Assembly: GCA_017449675.1 (NCBI GenBank) | Contig: JAFTFG010000006.1 | Location: 186,001-250,000 of the forward strand | Reading direction: 5' to 3' | DNA: 64,000 nt | Origin: Prevotella sp. | GTDB taxonomy: Bacteria > Bacteroidota > Bacteroidia > Bacteroidales > Bacteroidaceae | In this document: positions 1 through 7,642 of the stretch, in pieces | Layout of the letters: each line of letters opens with the position of its first letter | Position numbering within the stretch: the first letter of the stretch is position 1 | Position numbers and translations under genes: made by a program | The notes under the pieces: generated by a model | Seen by the model: only the letters and a program-made list of their open reading frames with translations | What the model was told of the DNA's origin: nothing | Database searches by the model: none

Positions 1-896
1 TTCGTCTGTAATCCCCCATTCAAGGAAAGGGTAGGATAAAGACCGGCCTGTGCTATCTTGATACTCTTCTCTGTGGCATCCAGTCGTAACTGTTCAGCCC
101 TCACCTCCGGCTTGAAAACAAGAGCCTCTGCATAGATCTGGTCCGGATTACTCGGAATAGTCAGAATATTCTGATTAATCAGATTAGGACGAACGACAGA
201 GAAGCCCTCTGGGGTGGGCAGTTCCAACAACTGGGTGAGACTCAGCAACGACAGTTGAAGGTTGTTCGCTGCCTGAGTTGCCGTCAACTGGCTCTGTGCG
301 TGGGTGGCCTTCTGCTGCGACACCTCTGCCCCACTCGCCTTGCCATTCTCCAGAAACACCTCCAGACGGACGACCTGCATGGAGTCAATCTCCACCTGAC
401 GCTTGGCCACATCAACAATCTCCATATCATAGAGGATCTGTACGTAGGCCTGTGCCACCTGCATCCGAATATCATTCTTCGCCTTCTCCAAATCCTGTGT
501 CGCCGCCTCCAGGTTCAACTGGTTGAGTTTGATGGTATTGGGAATCTGAAAACCCGTAAACAACGGAACACTAGTGCCGAGGCTGAAAGACGTACTGCTG
601 GTACTGCGGTTCGTATAGGTGTTATCCATCGTCAACCCACGACCAAAAGAGAAGGACTCTCCTACACTACCATTCAAATCAGGCAGTCGACTGTTCTTGG
701 CCGTCGACAACTGCAACTCCTGTTTTCTTCGCTGGTTATCCCACTGTTGGATTGTCAGGTTATGACTGACGGCATACTCCGTACACTGGCGGAGCGTCCA
801 CTGCTTAGACTGGGCATTTAAAGGTAAAAGGGTAAAGAGGTAAAAAGGTAAAACCTTCACCCACCCTTGAACCTTTATCTTATATATCTTCTTCAT
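1..896 (-). CDS. TolC-family outer-membrane efflux channel (partial, C-terminus off the left edge)
   Basis: The reading frame is open from the ATG at 896 to the window edge, about 298 codons. It starts with a short basic stretch and a hydrophobic signal peptide ending in Leu-Asn-Ala-Gln, then QWTLRQCTEYAV, the usual N-terminus of Bacteroidota outer-membrane efflux proteins. Long amphipathic, Gln- and Glu-rich helices follow, including KLNQLNLEAATQDLEKAKND, as in TolC coiled-coil barrels. It is the last gene of an ABC efflux operon, 21 bp after the fusion-protein gene, so it probably forms the outer-membrane duct of that pump. The hydrophobic core of the signal peptide is encoded by an imperfect 8-bp tandem repeat. 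Confidence 0.88.
   Translation of the reverse strand, partial: MKKIYKIKVQGWVKVLPFYLFTLLPLNAQSKQWTLRQCTEYAVSHNLTIQQWDNQRRKQELQLSTAKNSRLPDLNGSVGESFSFGRGLTMDNTYTNRSTSSTSFSLGTSVPLFTGFQIPNTIKLNQLNLEAATQDLEKAKNDIRMQVAQAYVQILYDMEIVDVAKRQVEIDSMQVVRLEVFLENGKASGAEVSQQKATHAQSQLTATQAANNLQLSLLSLTQLLELPTPEGFSVVRPNLINQNILTIPSNPDQIYAEALVFKPEVRAEQLRLDATEKSIKIAQAGLYPTLSLNGGLQT
820..852. repeat. Imperfect 8-bp tandem repeat inside the tolC signal-peptide codons
   Basis: The trinucleotide GGT recurs exactly every 8 bases at 823, 831, 839 and 847, inside an A-rich unit close to AAAGGTAA. On the coding strand this gives TTTTACC-like units encoding the hydrophobic stretch PFYLFTLLP. Since 8 is not a multiple of 3, gain or loss of a unit would shift the frame about 15 codons after the start. 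Confidence 0.8.
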
Positions 897-917
897 TACT
901 TTAATTTTTTACCTTTC

Positions 918-2030
918 TTACTCCTCCTTTGTTTCTGCAACCACCTGCGGACCACGTACCTTATCCTTGGTGGTCAGTCCTTTCTTGATCTCGATATTCA
1001 CGCCATCACTAAGTCCGGTAGACACAGCACGACGCTCATATTCCCTTTGCGCACCCGTACCTTTTATAATATACACAAAGGTGGAGTCGCCAGAGAACTC
1101 TATCGCACTCTCCGGGATGGTAAGCACCTTCGCCACTTGGGCAAGGATAATCTCCGCATTAGCGGAATAGCCGGAACGCAACTTATCATCCTTCGCCACC
1201 TTCACCGCCGCCTTGATCTCAAACTGGTTGGCACCGTTATTCTCAACTGCCTTAGGAGAGATATACTCCAAAGAGGCATCGAACTTCAAGTCCTGTAAAG
1301 CACCAATAGTAATCTTCATCGGCATACCACTATACAACTGCCCTACCTCTGTCTCGTCGATATTACCACGGAAAATCAGGTCGTTCATATTAGCCACCGA
1401 GGCAATCGTGGTACCGTCATTGAACGTATTACTGTTGATGACGGAGTTACCCACCTTCACAGGGATATCAAGAATGACACCGCTGATCGTGGAGCGTACA
1501 AGCGTGGACGACGCACTGGCATTCGACCTTGACACACCGTCACGGACTACCTGTAAGGCATCCTGTGAGGCTGCCACCTCTTCCTTAGCCTGGTGCATTG
1601 CCTGTTTGATCTTGTCAAACTCATCAGCAGACACCAGTTGCTGATCGTAGAGGTTTTTCTCCCGTTCATAGTCTACCTGGGCCTGTTTCAGGTTGAGGTT
1701 TGCCAAACGCACCCGGCTCTCTGCGGAACTGAGTTGTGCCATATCGGGAATCACCTTTACCTTGGCAATCACCTCACCTGCCTGTACATAGTCGCCCGGT
1801 TCTTTCAACAGTTCGGTGATGATACCACTGATCTGCGGTTTGACATTCACCTCGTTGCGAGGCTCTATCTTACCCGTGATGATGGTGGTTTTCTTCACCT
1901 CCCCCATCTCAGGTGTGAACTCGTTATACACAATCTCCTTGGGTTGTGACTTCTGCCACAGGAACACAAACGTTCCAATGAAGATCAAAGCAATAATAGT
2001 TGCGATAATCAGTTTTCTGTACTTTTTCAT
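918..2030 (-). CDS. HlyD/MacA-type membrane-fusion protein (RND/ABC periplasmic adaptor)
   Basis: A 370-aa protein. The start is taken at the ATG at 2030 (MKKYRKLIIATI), because the longer open frame only adds translated 15-bp repeats. One N-terminal membrane anchor (about residues 7-23) is followed by a lipoyl-type half-motif (VKPQISGIITELLKEPGDYV), a coiled-coil hairpin rich in Gln, Glu and Ala (about 95-175), the second lipoyl half and a beta-barrel domain. In MacA-like adaptors this joins an inner-membrane ABC permease to TolC. The order permeases, adaptor, TolC in one operon supports that role. The substrate cannot be read from the sequence. Confidence 0.92.
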   Translation of the reverse strand: MKKYRKLIIATIIALIFIGTFVFLWQKSQPKEIVYNEFTPEMGEVKKTTIITGKIEPRNEVNVKPQISGIITELLKEPGDYVQAGEVIAKVKVIPDMAQLSSAESRVRLANLNLKQAQVDYEREKNLYDQQLVSADEFDKIKQAMHQAKEEVAASQDALQVVRDGVSRSNASASSTLVRSTISGVILDIPVKVGNSVINSNTFNDGTTIASVANMNDLIFRGNIDETEVGQLYSGMPMKITIGALQDLKFDASLEYISPKAVENNGANQFEIKAAVKVAKDDKLRSGYSANAEIILAQVAKVLTIPESAIEFSGDSTFVYIIKGTGAQREYERRAVSTGLSDGVNIEIKKGLTTKDKVRGPQVVAETKEE

Positions 2031-2070
2031 ATTGTTTTGTTTTTTTCGATATTGCGATATGATGATATTA

Positions 2071-2160
2071 CGAGATTCGATATTGCGAGATTCGATATTG
2101 CGAGATTCGATATTGCGAGATTCGATATTGCGAGATTCGATATTGCGAGATTCGCTATTC
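2071..2160. repeat. 15-bp tandem repeat (about six copies) between permease and adaptor genes
   Basis: The unit CGAGATTCGATATTG is repeated without change at 2071, 2086, 2101, 2116 and 2131, with a diverged sixth copy at 2146 that runs into the stop codon of the upstream permease (2155-2157). It fills most of the 124-nt gap before the fusion-protein start. The period is a multiple of three and the frame stays open, giving a spurious SRNIE repeat if translated. Confidence 0.97.
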
Positions 2161-3417
2161 ATCTCGCATGGCATCGACGGGTTTGATGCTCATGGCACGG
2201 GAGGCCGGAGCCAGTCCGGCAAGGACACCCATCATACTGACCATCAGGGCTGCGGCGATAGCCGTCCAGAAACCTACCTGGAAATGGACTTGCACGATAC
2301 CGTCCTCTGTATTACCCAACTCTACCATCTGTAGGATGGCGACGGCAAAGAGGATACCGCTCATCCCTGCTACCAAGGTCAGCACAATACTCTCTGAGAT
2401 AATCTGTGAGAGAATCATCCGAGGAGTGGCACCGATGGCACGGCGTATACCGATCTCCGTCGTTCGCTCACGAACGGTGACCATCATGATATTCGACACA
2501 CCAATAGCACCAGCCAATAGTGTTCCCAAGCCCACCAGCCATATCAGGAAATTGACACCCCTGAACAGGTTGTCGAGCATCTGGAAGAGCACCTCGGTAT
2601 TGAACACCATTGCCCCCTGTTCATCGGTCGGGTCGACATAATGCGGTCGGGCTATCGTCTCACGGATGCGGTCTGACAGTTTACTCATCACCACCCCTTG
2701 GCGACCTGTAGCGGCAATCAAGTCTACTTGGTTACCACGATTATAGGTCTGCTGCATCAGTGTCAGCGGAATCGTGATACGCTCTTCCGCCCGTCCGTTA
2801 AAATTGATGGAACTGTTGGTATTATAGTCGACTCCTATCACCTCGTAGTAAGTAGAGTCCACTCGTATCTTCTGACCACAGGGGTCGCCGCCGTTCTTAA
2901 ACAGGTCTTTATAGATTTTCTTTCCCAAGACACACACCTTCCGGTTTTCCTGCATATCCATCTGATTGATGAAACGCCCATAATACATCCTCGGCGCAAT
3001 GACCTCCGCATAATCGGGAGTCACTCCCTGCATTCGCGGCGAGGTCTTCTGATCCCCATAATACGCAGTATTCGAAGTACCCCAAGGAGCAAATAAGACG
3101 GGAGCCACCACATCCAACTCCGGTACATGCTGATGCAACCGCTCGATGTCCTTGTAGTCCATACTCCACCAACGTCCTTTTCGGAAACCCTTATAGGGCT
3201 TGGAGGTCTGTTGCGCCCATATCATCACGGTATTCTGTGCGAAACCGTCGAAGTTCTTGTTGAGTCCTTCCCTCAGTCCTTTTCCGCCTCCCATCAGTCC
3301 TACGAGCATAAACACACCCCAGAACACACCGAAACCGGTGAGGAACGAGCGTGACTTATTACGGGTCAGCGTATCGATAATCTCTCTGTAACTGTCAATA
3401 TCTATTCTCATAGTCAA
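2155..3417 (-). CDS. MacB/FtsX-type ABC transporter permease (second of two)
   Basis: A 420-aa protein with the MacB layout: one N-terminal transmembrane helix (around GFGVFWGVFMLVGLMGGG), a periplasmic core of about 220 residues, then three C-terminal helices carrying the FtsX motif VRERTTEIGIRRAIGATPR. Its start overlaps the stop of the preceding permease by 4 bp (ATGA), so translation is probably coupled. It has no ATPase domain of its own and must use the ATPase encoded two genes upstream. Mechanotransmission-type transporters of this family push substrates through TolC or act on envelope lipids and peptides. Confidence 0.93.
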   Translation of the reverse strand: MTMRIDIDSYREIIDTLTRNKSRSFLTGFGVFWGVFMLVGLMGGGKGLREGLNKNFDGFAQNTVMIWAQQTSKPYKGFRKGRWWSMDYKDIERLHQHVPELDVVAPVLFAPWGTSNTAYYGDQKTSPRMQGVTPDYAEVIAPRMYYGRFINQMDMQENRKVCVLGKKIYKDLFKNGGDPCGQKIRVDSTYYEVIGVDYNTNSSINFNGRAEERITIPLTLMQQTYNRGNQVDLIAATGRQGVVMSKLSDRIRETIARPHYVDPTDEQGAMVFNTEVLFQMLDNLFRGVNFLIWLVGLGTLLAGAIGVSNIMMVTVRERTTEIGIRRAIGATPRMILSQIISESIVLTLVAGMSGILFAVAILQMVELGNTEDGIVQVHFQVGFWTAIAAALMVSMMGVLAGLAPASRAMSIKPVDAMRDE

Positions 3418-4667
3418 TCTGCTCTTAGTGCCTCTATGGGGCGGATTCGTGATGCTTTGAAAGCAGGGATGAGTCCTGCGATCGTGCCTGCGATGACCAT
3501 GACCATCGTCGCTTCGAAACAGACATCCAGTCCGACGGTTGGATCAACAAACATCGTAGCCTTGAAGAGTCCTGTGTCTATCTCGTTATGTCCTAAGGTG
3601 GCATCCATATACTCGTTGGCGATGATTCCCAGCAACATACCGATATAACCGAAGAAGGTGGTGATGATAACACTCTCCACGATAATCAGTCGGAGGATGC
3701 TCCACGGCTTAGCACCTATCGCCTTGCGGATGCCAAACTCATGGGTGCGTTCCTTCACCGTGATGAGCATGATATTCGAGACACCCACGATACCGCTCAG
3801 CAGGGTAAACAGTCCAACGACCCAAAGGAAGGTGCGGATAATACCGATACCCGTCTGCATCTGGAGGTTCTGCGTAAAACGGTTCCAAAGCCAGACAGCG
3901 CTCTCATCCTCAGGATGCGCCTGGTGATTGGCATTGATACGTTGCCGATAGTCTTTCTCAAACTGTTCGTTAGCCTCCTCCGTAGGTAATCCATGAAAAG
4001 TGAACTCAATATTACCCGCATCATCGGTATTGGCACCATAGATACTCTTGATGGCGGAGTAGGAAGAGAAAGCCTCAGCCTGTCCGTTCTCCTCATCCTT
4101 ATAGATACCCACCACCTTAAACATAAACTCGCCGACCTTGACATCTTTTCCCAACAGATTCCGATATCCTTTGGGCTCCAGTTCCTTGGCTTGTTTACTA
4201 CTGAGGACGAGAATCTTACGTTTCTGCTGGATATCCACTTGGTTGACGAAACGACCACAAAGGATCTCCGTCTTGTCAATCTTCGTATGATTGGGATAGA
4301 TACCCGTTACCGACGTACTGATATACTCCTGTCCGTAACTGATGGTTGCGGAGACGCTATAATTGGCACCGACCTCATCGACATGCTCCTTGAAACAGGA
4401 TTCCGTCGCTTCGATATCACGGTTCTGAAGATGGATCCACCGACCTTCCTTCAGTCCTTGGTAGGGCTTTGAGGTACGACCTCCGAAGACCACCATCGAG
4501 TTAGAGAGGAACCGCTCGCTCTGCTGAAGGTTGGCATTGATGAGTCCATTACCGGCTCCCAGCAGGACGATGAGCATGAAGATGCCCCATGCCACTGCGA
4601 AGCCTGTCAACCCCGTACGCAGTTTATTGCGACGAGCCGTCTGCCATATCTCATTCAATAACTCCAT
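3414..4667 (-). CDS. MacB/FtsX-type ABC transporter permease (first of two)
   Basis: A 417-aa paralogue of the next gene, with the same topology: one N-terminal helix (FAVAWGIFMLIVLLGAGNGL), a large periplasmic domain, and three C-terminal helices with the FtsX signature VKERTHEFGIRKAIGAKPW. The start lies 17 bp inside the end of the ATPase gene. The two diverged permeases next to each other probably form a heterodimer around one ATPase pair, as in other Bacteroidota operons of this type; that is an inference from gene order. Confidence 0.93.
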   Translation of the reverse strand: MELLNEIWQTARRNKLRTGLTGFAVAWGIFMLIVLLGAGNGLINANLQQSERFLSNSMVVFGGRTSKPYQGLKEGRWIHLQNRDIEATESCFKEHVDEVGANYSVSATISYGQEYISTSVTGIYPNHTKIDKTEILCGRFVNQVDIQQKRKILVLSSKQAKELEPKGYRNLLGKDVKVGEFMFKVVGIYKDEENGQAEAFSSYSAIKSIYGANTDDAGNIEFTFHGLPTEEANEQFEKDYRQRINANHQAHPEDESAVWLWNRFTQNLQMQTGIGIIRTFLWVVGLFTLLSGIVGVSNIMLITVKERTHEFGIRKAIGAKPWSILRLIIVESVIITTFFGYIGMLLGIIANEYMDATLGHNEIDTGLFKATMFVDPTVGLDVCFEATMVMVIAGTIAGLIPAFKASRIRPIEALRAD

Positions 4668-5310
4668 CTTTGATACGGATAATACGATTAGTCTGTTCTC
4701 CTACATGAGGATCATGGGTCACGATAATCTGCGTCATTCCCTCGTCAGCATTCAGTTGCTTGAGCAGTTGCATCACCTCAACGGAGGTCTTCGAGTCGAG
4801 GGCACCCGTCGGCTCGTCGGCCAAGATAATCTGTGGTTTGGTGATCAAGGCACGGGCAATGGCGACACGCTGTTTCTGTCCACCACTGAGTTCGTTGGGA
4901 TAGTGCTCTGCCCAGTCCAGGAGTCCCAGTCTCTCCAGGTATTCTAGAGCAAGCGCATGGCGCTTGCGTCTAGAAACCCCTTGATAAAAGAGCGGCAACT
5001 CCACATTTTCTACTGCTGTCTTGAAGGAAATCAAGTTAAATGACTGAAAGATGAAACCTATCATGCGGTTACGATACTCCGCCGCCTTCGACTCGGAGAG
5101 GTTCCAGATGGGAGTCCCGTTCAGGAGATACTCACCAGAGTCATAGTTGTCGAGGATGCCCAGGATATTGAGCAGGGTCGACTTGCCTGAGCCTGATGCT
5201 CCCATAATACTGACGAACTCACCCTTTTCGATATCGAGCGAGATGCCTTTCAGTACATGGAGCGGCTGTGCGCCCTGATAGGTCTTGTTGATGTCTTTTA
5301 AGTGTATCAT
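4651..5310 (-). CDS. LolD/MacB-type ABC transporter ATPase
   Basis: A 219-aa nucleotide-binding domain of the lipoprotein-release/macrolide (MacB, LolD, YtrE) class. It shows Walker A GASGSGKST (about residues 37-45), a Q-loop in IFQSFNLI, signature LSGGQKQRVAIARAL, Walker B IILADEPTGALDS, and the switch histidine in VTHDP. It lies 7 bp after the GntR-type regulator gene and overlaps the first permease gene, so it is the likely motor for the MacB-type permeases that follow. Confidence 0.95.
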   Translation of the reverse strand: MIHLKDINKTYQGAQPLHVLKGISLDIEKGEFVSIMGASGSGKSTLLNILGILDNYDSGEYLLNGTPIWNLSESKAAEYRNRMIGFIFQSFNLISFKTAVENVELPLFYQGVSRRKRHALALEYLERLGLLDWAEHYPNELSGGQKQRVAIARALITKPQIILADEPTGALDSKTSVEVMQLLKQLNADEGMTQIIVTHDPHVGEQTNRIIRIKDGVIE

Positions 5311-5317
5311 ATGTCTC

Positions 5318-5677
5318 TTAGACGTTATAAGTATCGAAAAGGTTGCACACCTCCTCCTTATTGATTCCTAATAGTTTCATCTGTCGGAACATCTCCGGCA
5401 TTTTCTGCTCCATGAACTCCTTCTTGCGGACTTTAAGGATCTGCTTCTTGGCACCTTTGGTGACGAAGTAGCCCAAGCCTCTCTTATTATATATAATGTT
5501 CGCACGAGCCAGTTCGTCGTAAGCCTTCACTGCGGTATTGGTATTCACCTCCAGCATCACGGCATACTCTCGAACCGACGGTATACGGTCATCATCTTTG
5601 TATTTGCCAGCAAGTATCTCGTCGCAGAGGCGGTCTGCCATCTGGAGATAAATCGCTTTCTCGTTATTGAATGTCAT
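5318..5677 (-). CDS. GntR-family repressor, YtrA subfamily
   Basis: A 119-aa protein made of a GntR winged helix (IYLQMADRLCDEILAG, then RIPSVREYAVMLEVNTNTAV, then KRGLGYFV) and a short C-terminal dimerisation tail, which is the YtrA subfamily layout rather than FadR or HutC. The start at 5677 is chosen because it forms an ATGA overlap with the stop of the upstream membrane-protein gene; an in-frame ATG at 5689 is possible. YtrA regulators usually repress the ABC operon they belong to, and a matching inverted repeat (7374-7397) sits at this operon's promoter. Confidence 0.93.
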   Translation of the reverse strand: MTFNNEKAIYLQMADRLCDEILAGKYKDDDRIPSVREYAVMLEVNTNTAVKAYDELARANIIYNKRGLGYFVTKGAKKQILKVRKKEFMEQKMPEMFRQMKLLGINKEEVCNLFDTYNV

Positions 5678-6516
5678 ACGTTCAACCATTTATTGTTCAC
5701 AGCCTGCACACGGCAGAAGATACGATAACTCAACCAGTAGTTGAAGCAAGTCAAGAGATACATGACGACCATGATGACATAGAGTGCGGGATGCACGACA
5801 AGACCATCTTGCTCATTATAGGTCATCAGATTGATGTTTTCTTTAAAGTCTATGTGACCAAGGATAGACACAATAATAATCATGCTGCATACTATGATCA
5901 TACTAGTGATCAAGAACTGCTGACGGCGGAAGGCAGTACCCCCCAGCATATACAAGGAGTGGAAGAAGAGTATGATTCCAACTTCCATGATGAATCCTAA
6001 CCACCACTGGTACACCTTATCAACATCTGGAGCAGATAATGAATAGGAGGAATCGGGTATGAGACTGCTGATGAAAGAGGGTACACCCCACACCATCTCA
6101 TGCCCAAAGGCTGGAGCCAGCAAGGTACGAATCGTGTCCGCACAGAAGAAAGCGACAAAGGTCACCAAGGCAACAACAACCGTTGACATGACCAGACAGT
6201 TCAAGTATTTCTCCAAGTTAGAGGCGGGAAACATCAGGTAGGTGATGCGACTGCGGGTGTCTTTCAAGACACTGAAGATGCTGGTGGCACCGAACAGCAT
6301 TGATATGACAAAGAAGAAGGTGCCGAAGTTGACGGCATTATCGACACTCGTGGTGTAGTAGCCGAAGACATTGCTGCCCATGCTCTCGGTGAACATGAGT
6401 TCAGCGAAGAACAACACGAGGAAGAAGATGACGAACAGCCTCAACCAGAAGTTTCTTCCCATCAACAACTGGCTCTTAAAGGTCTGTCCGAATCTATGTA
6501 AATCGAAGTTTTTCAT
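5674..6516 (-). CDS. ABC transporter membrane subunit (six predicted helices)
   Basis: A 280-aa protein with six hydrophobic segments, for example LRLFVIFFLVLFFAELMF, FGTFFFVISMLFGATSIF, VMSTVVVALVTFVAFFCA, LGFIMEVGIILFFHSLYML, ITSMIIVCSMIIIVSILG and IMVVMYLLTCFNYWL. It resembles the ABC-2-like membrane partners found beside YtrB-type ATPases. The start overlaps the ATPase stop by 4 bp, so the two probably form a transporter. No enzymatic motif is visible. Confidence 0.82.
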   Translation of the reverse strand: MKNFDLHRFGQTFKSQLLMGRNFWLRLFVIFFLVLFFAELMFTESMGSNVFGYYTTSVDNAVNFGTFFFVISMLFGATSIFSVLKDTRSRITYLMFPASNLEKYLNCLVMSTVVVALVTFVAFFCADTIRTLLAPAFGHEMVWGVPSFISSLIPDSSYSLSAPDVDKVYQWWLGFIMEVGIILFFHSLYMLGGTAFRRQQFLITSMIIVCSMIIIVSILGHIDFKENINLMTYNEQDGLVVHPALYVIMVVMYLLTCFNYWLSYRIFCRVQAVNNKWLNV

Positions 6517-7328
6517 TTTGTCTGTGTTTTGAAGTTAAACAATAGTTCGAGGTTCATCTGAGTCTCCACATCACCTGCCTGACGCTTGGCGATAACGGCA
6601 TTACCCTGCAAGGTGGGCTCGGCATAGAGAACGGTGTCGTCCATCTCCTGCGGCATGCGATACTCGAAGGTAAACTGATCTGAAATCTCCTGCACAGAGG
6701 CATTGAGCAGCACGTCACGCTGGTCGAGGATCAGGATATGGTCGAGCAACTGCTCCACATCATGCACCTGATGGGTAGAGATAATAACGGTACGCTCCTC
6801 TGTCATATTCTGTGCGATGACCTTGCGGAACTGTGACTTCGAGGGTATATCCAAGCCGTTCGTCGGCTCGTCCATAAAGAGATACTTGGTCTGCGTGGCA
6901 AGTGCGAACGACATAAACGCCTTTTTCTTCTGTCCCATCGATAGTTCATTGAGTTTCACGTCTGCCGATAACTCAAAGTCACCTAGGCAACGCTGCAGCA
7001 CTTCCTCCGAGAAACGGGGATAGAACGGACTGTTGAGTCTCACATACTCCGAGAGACGGACGGGAGGGAGATCAAACTCCTCTGTCACGATGAATATCTC
7101 ACGCAGCATCTCTGGTCGTCTCTCGTATGCTGCGATACCATCGCAGCACACCGAGCCAGAGATAGGCTTCAACAATCCAGAGAGCAGATAAAGCAGCGTC
7201 GACTTGCCCGTGCCGTTCTTGCCAAGCAGTCCATAGATACGGTTCTCCTCCAACTGGAGACTGAACCCGTCGAACACAAGAGCCTTCTGACCCTTGTATT
7301 TGTAACTGATGTCTTGTACGTTAATCAT
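6513..7328 (-). CDS. ABC transporter ATPase (YtrB-like), first gene of the efflux operon
   Basis: A 271-aa ATPase with Walker A GLLGKNGTGKSTLL (about residues 33-46), signature LSMGQKKKAFMSFALA, Walker B YLFMDEPTNGLD and switch histidine in ISTHQVHDVEQLL. The C-terminal 50 residues are an accessory region seen in ABC-2-type exporters. It is the promoter-proximal gene, preceded by a TACTTTTG box (7399-7406) and an operator-like inverted repeat in the leader. Confidence 0.93.
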   Translation of the reverse strand: MINVQDISYKYKGQKALVFDGFSLQLEENRIYGLLGKNGTGKSTLLYLLSGLLKPISGSVCCDGIAAYERRPEMLREIFIVTEEFDLPPVRLSEYVRLNSPFYPRFSEEVLQRCLGDFELSADVKLNELSMGQKKKAFMSFALATQTKYLFMDEPTNGLDIPSKSQFRKVIAQNMTEERTVIISTHQVHDVEQLLDHILILDQRDVLLNASVQEISDQFTFEYRMPQEMDDTVLYAEPTLQGNAVIAKRQAGDVETQMNLELLFNFKTQTK

Positions 7329-7373
7329 ATGTCTTTTCGTTTAATATTTATGTATTATTCTCCCCCCTGTATT

Positions 7374-7397
7374 AGTGTACCACTTTAATAGTACACT
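7374..7397. promoter_or_regulatory. Candidate operator of the GntR/YtrA-type repressor
   Basis: A perfect inverted repeat AGTGTAC-N10-GTACACT lies directly downstream of the -7 box, across the expected transcription start of the efflux operon. From memory, the Bacillus YtrA operator is AGTGTA - spacer - TACACT, and the half-sites here are the same with a 12-bp spacer. The position would block initiation. Confidence 0.75.
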
Positions 7398-7398
7398 G

Positions 7399-7406
7399 CA
7401 AAAGTA
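7399..7406 (-). promoter_or_regulatory. TAnnTTTG -7 box of the efflux operon
   Basis: The minus strand reads TACTTTTG, with a TTTG about 20 bp further upstream as a -33 element, matching the Bacteroidota primary-sigma consensus. It gives a leader of about 65 nt before the ATG at 7328. Confidence 0.8.
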
Positions 7407-7613
7407 GGAATTATAATGCTCTCCACCAAACATTTTGCAGACTTTTTTTCATGAAAGGAGATATTTAACATTTCCACATTATTTATTATTACGCATGTGT
7501 AGGAATATCGGAATGATTACTACTTACACTCTTGTCATGAATAAAAGCGTGTTTTTAACACTAATTGAGATAATTCTTTACTCAAAAAGGAAGTGATTCT
7601 CAATTATTATTAC
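7407..7613. other. AT-rich intergenic region between divergent operons
   Basis: About 200 bp separate the efflux-operon promoter from the histidine-kinase promoter. I see no gene, RNA structure or convincing repeat here beyond the upstream elements of the two promoters. Confidence 0.6.
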
Positions 7614-7621
7614 TACCTTTG
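7614..7621 (+). promoter_or_regulatory. TAnnTTTG -7 box of the TPR histidine-kinase gene
   Basis: TACCTTTG followed by CA, 21 nt before the ATG at 7643. It rules out the earlier TTG start at 7619, which lies inside the box. Confidence 0.82.
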
Positions 7622-7642
7622 CACGACCATAAACCAAGATAC

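Noticed and set aside
2071..2160. CRISPR-like array
   Set aside because: The units are directly adjacent with no unique spacers, only 15 bp long, and no cas gene is present; it is a simple tandem repeat.
2031..2174. N-terminal extension of the membrane-fusion protein made of SRNIE repeats
   Set aside because: The conserved start with its membrane anchor is at 2030; the upstream frame is open only because the repeat period is a multiple of three.
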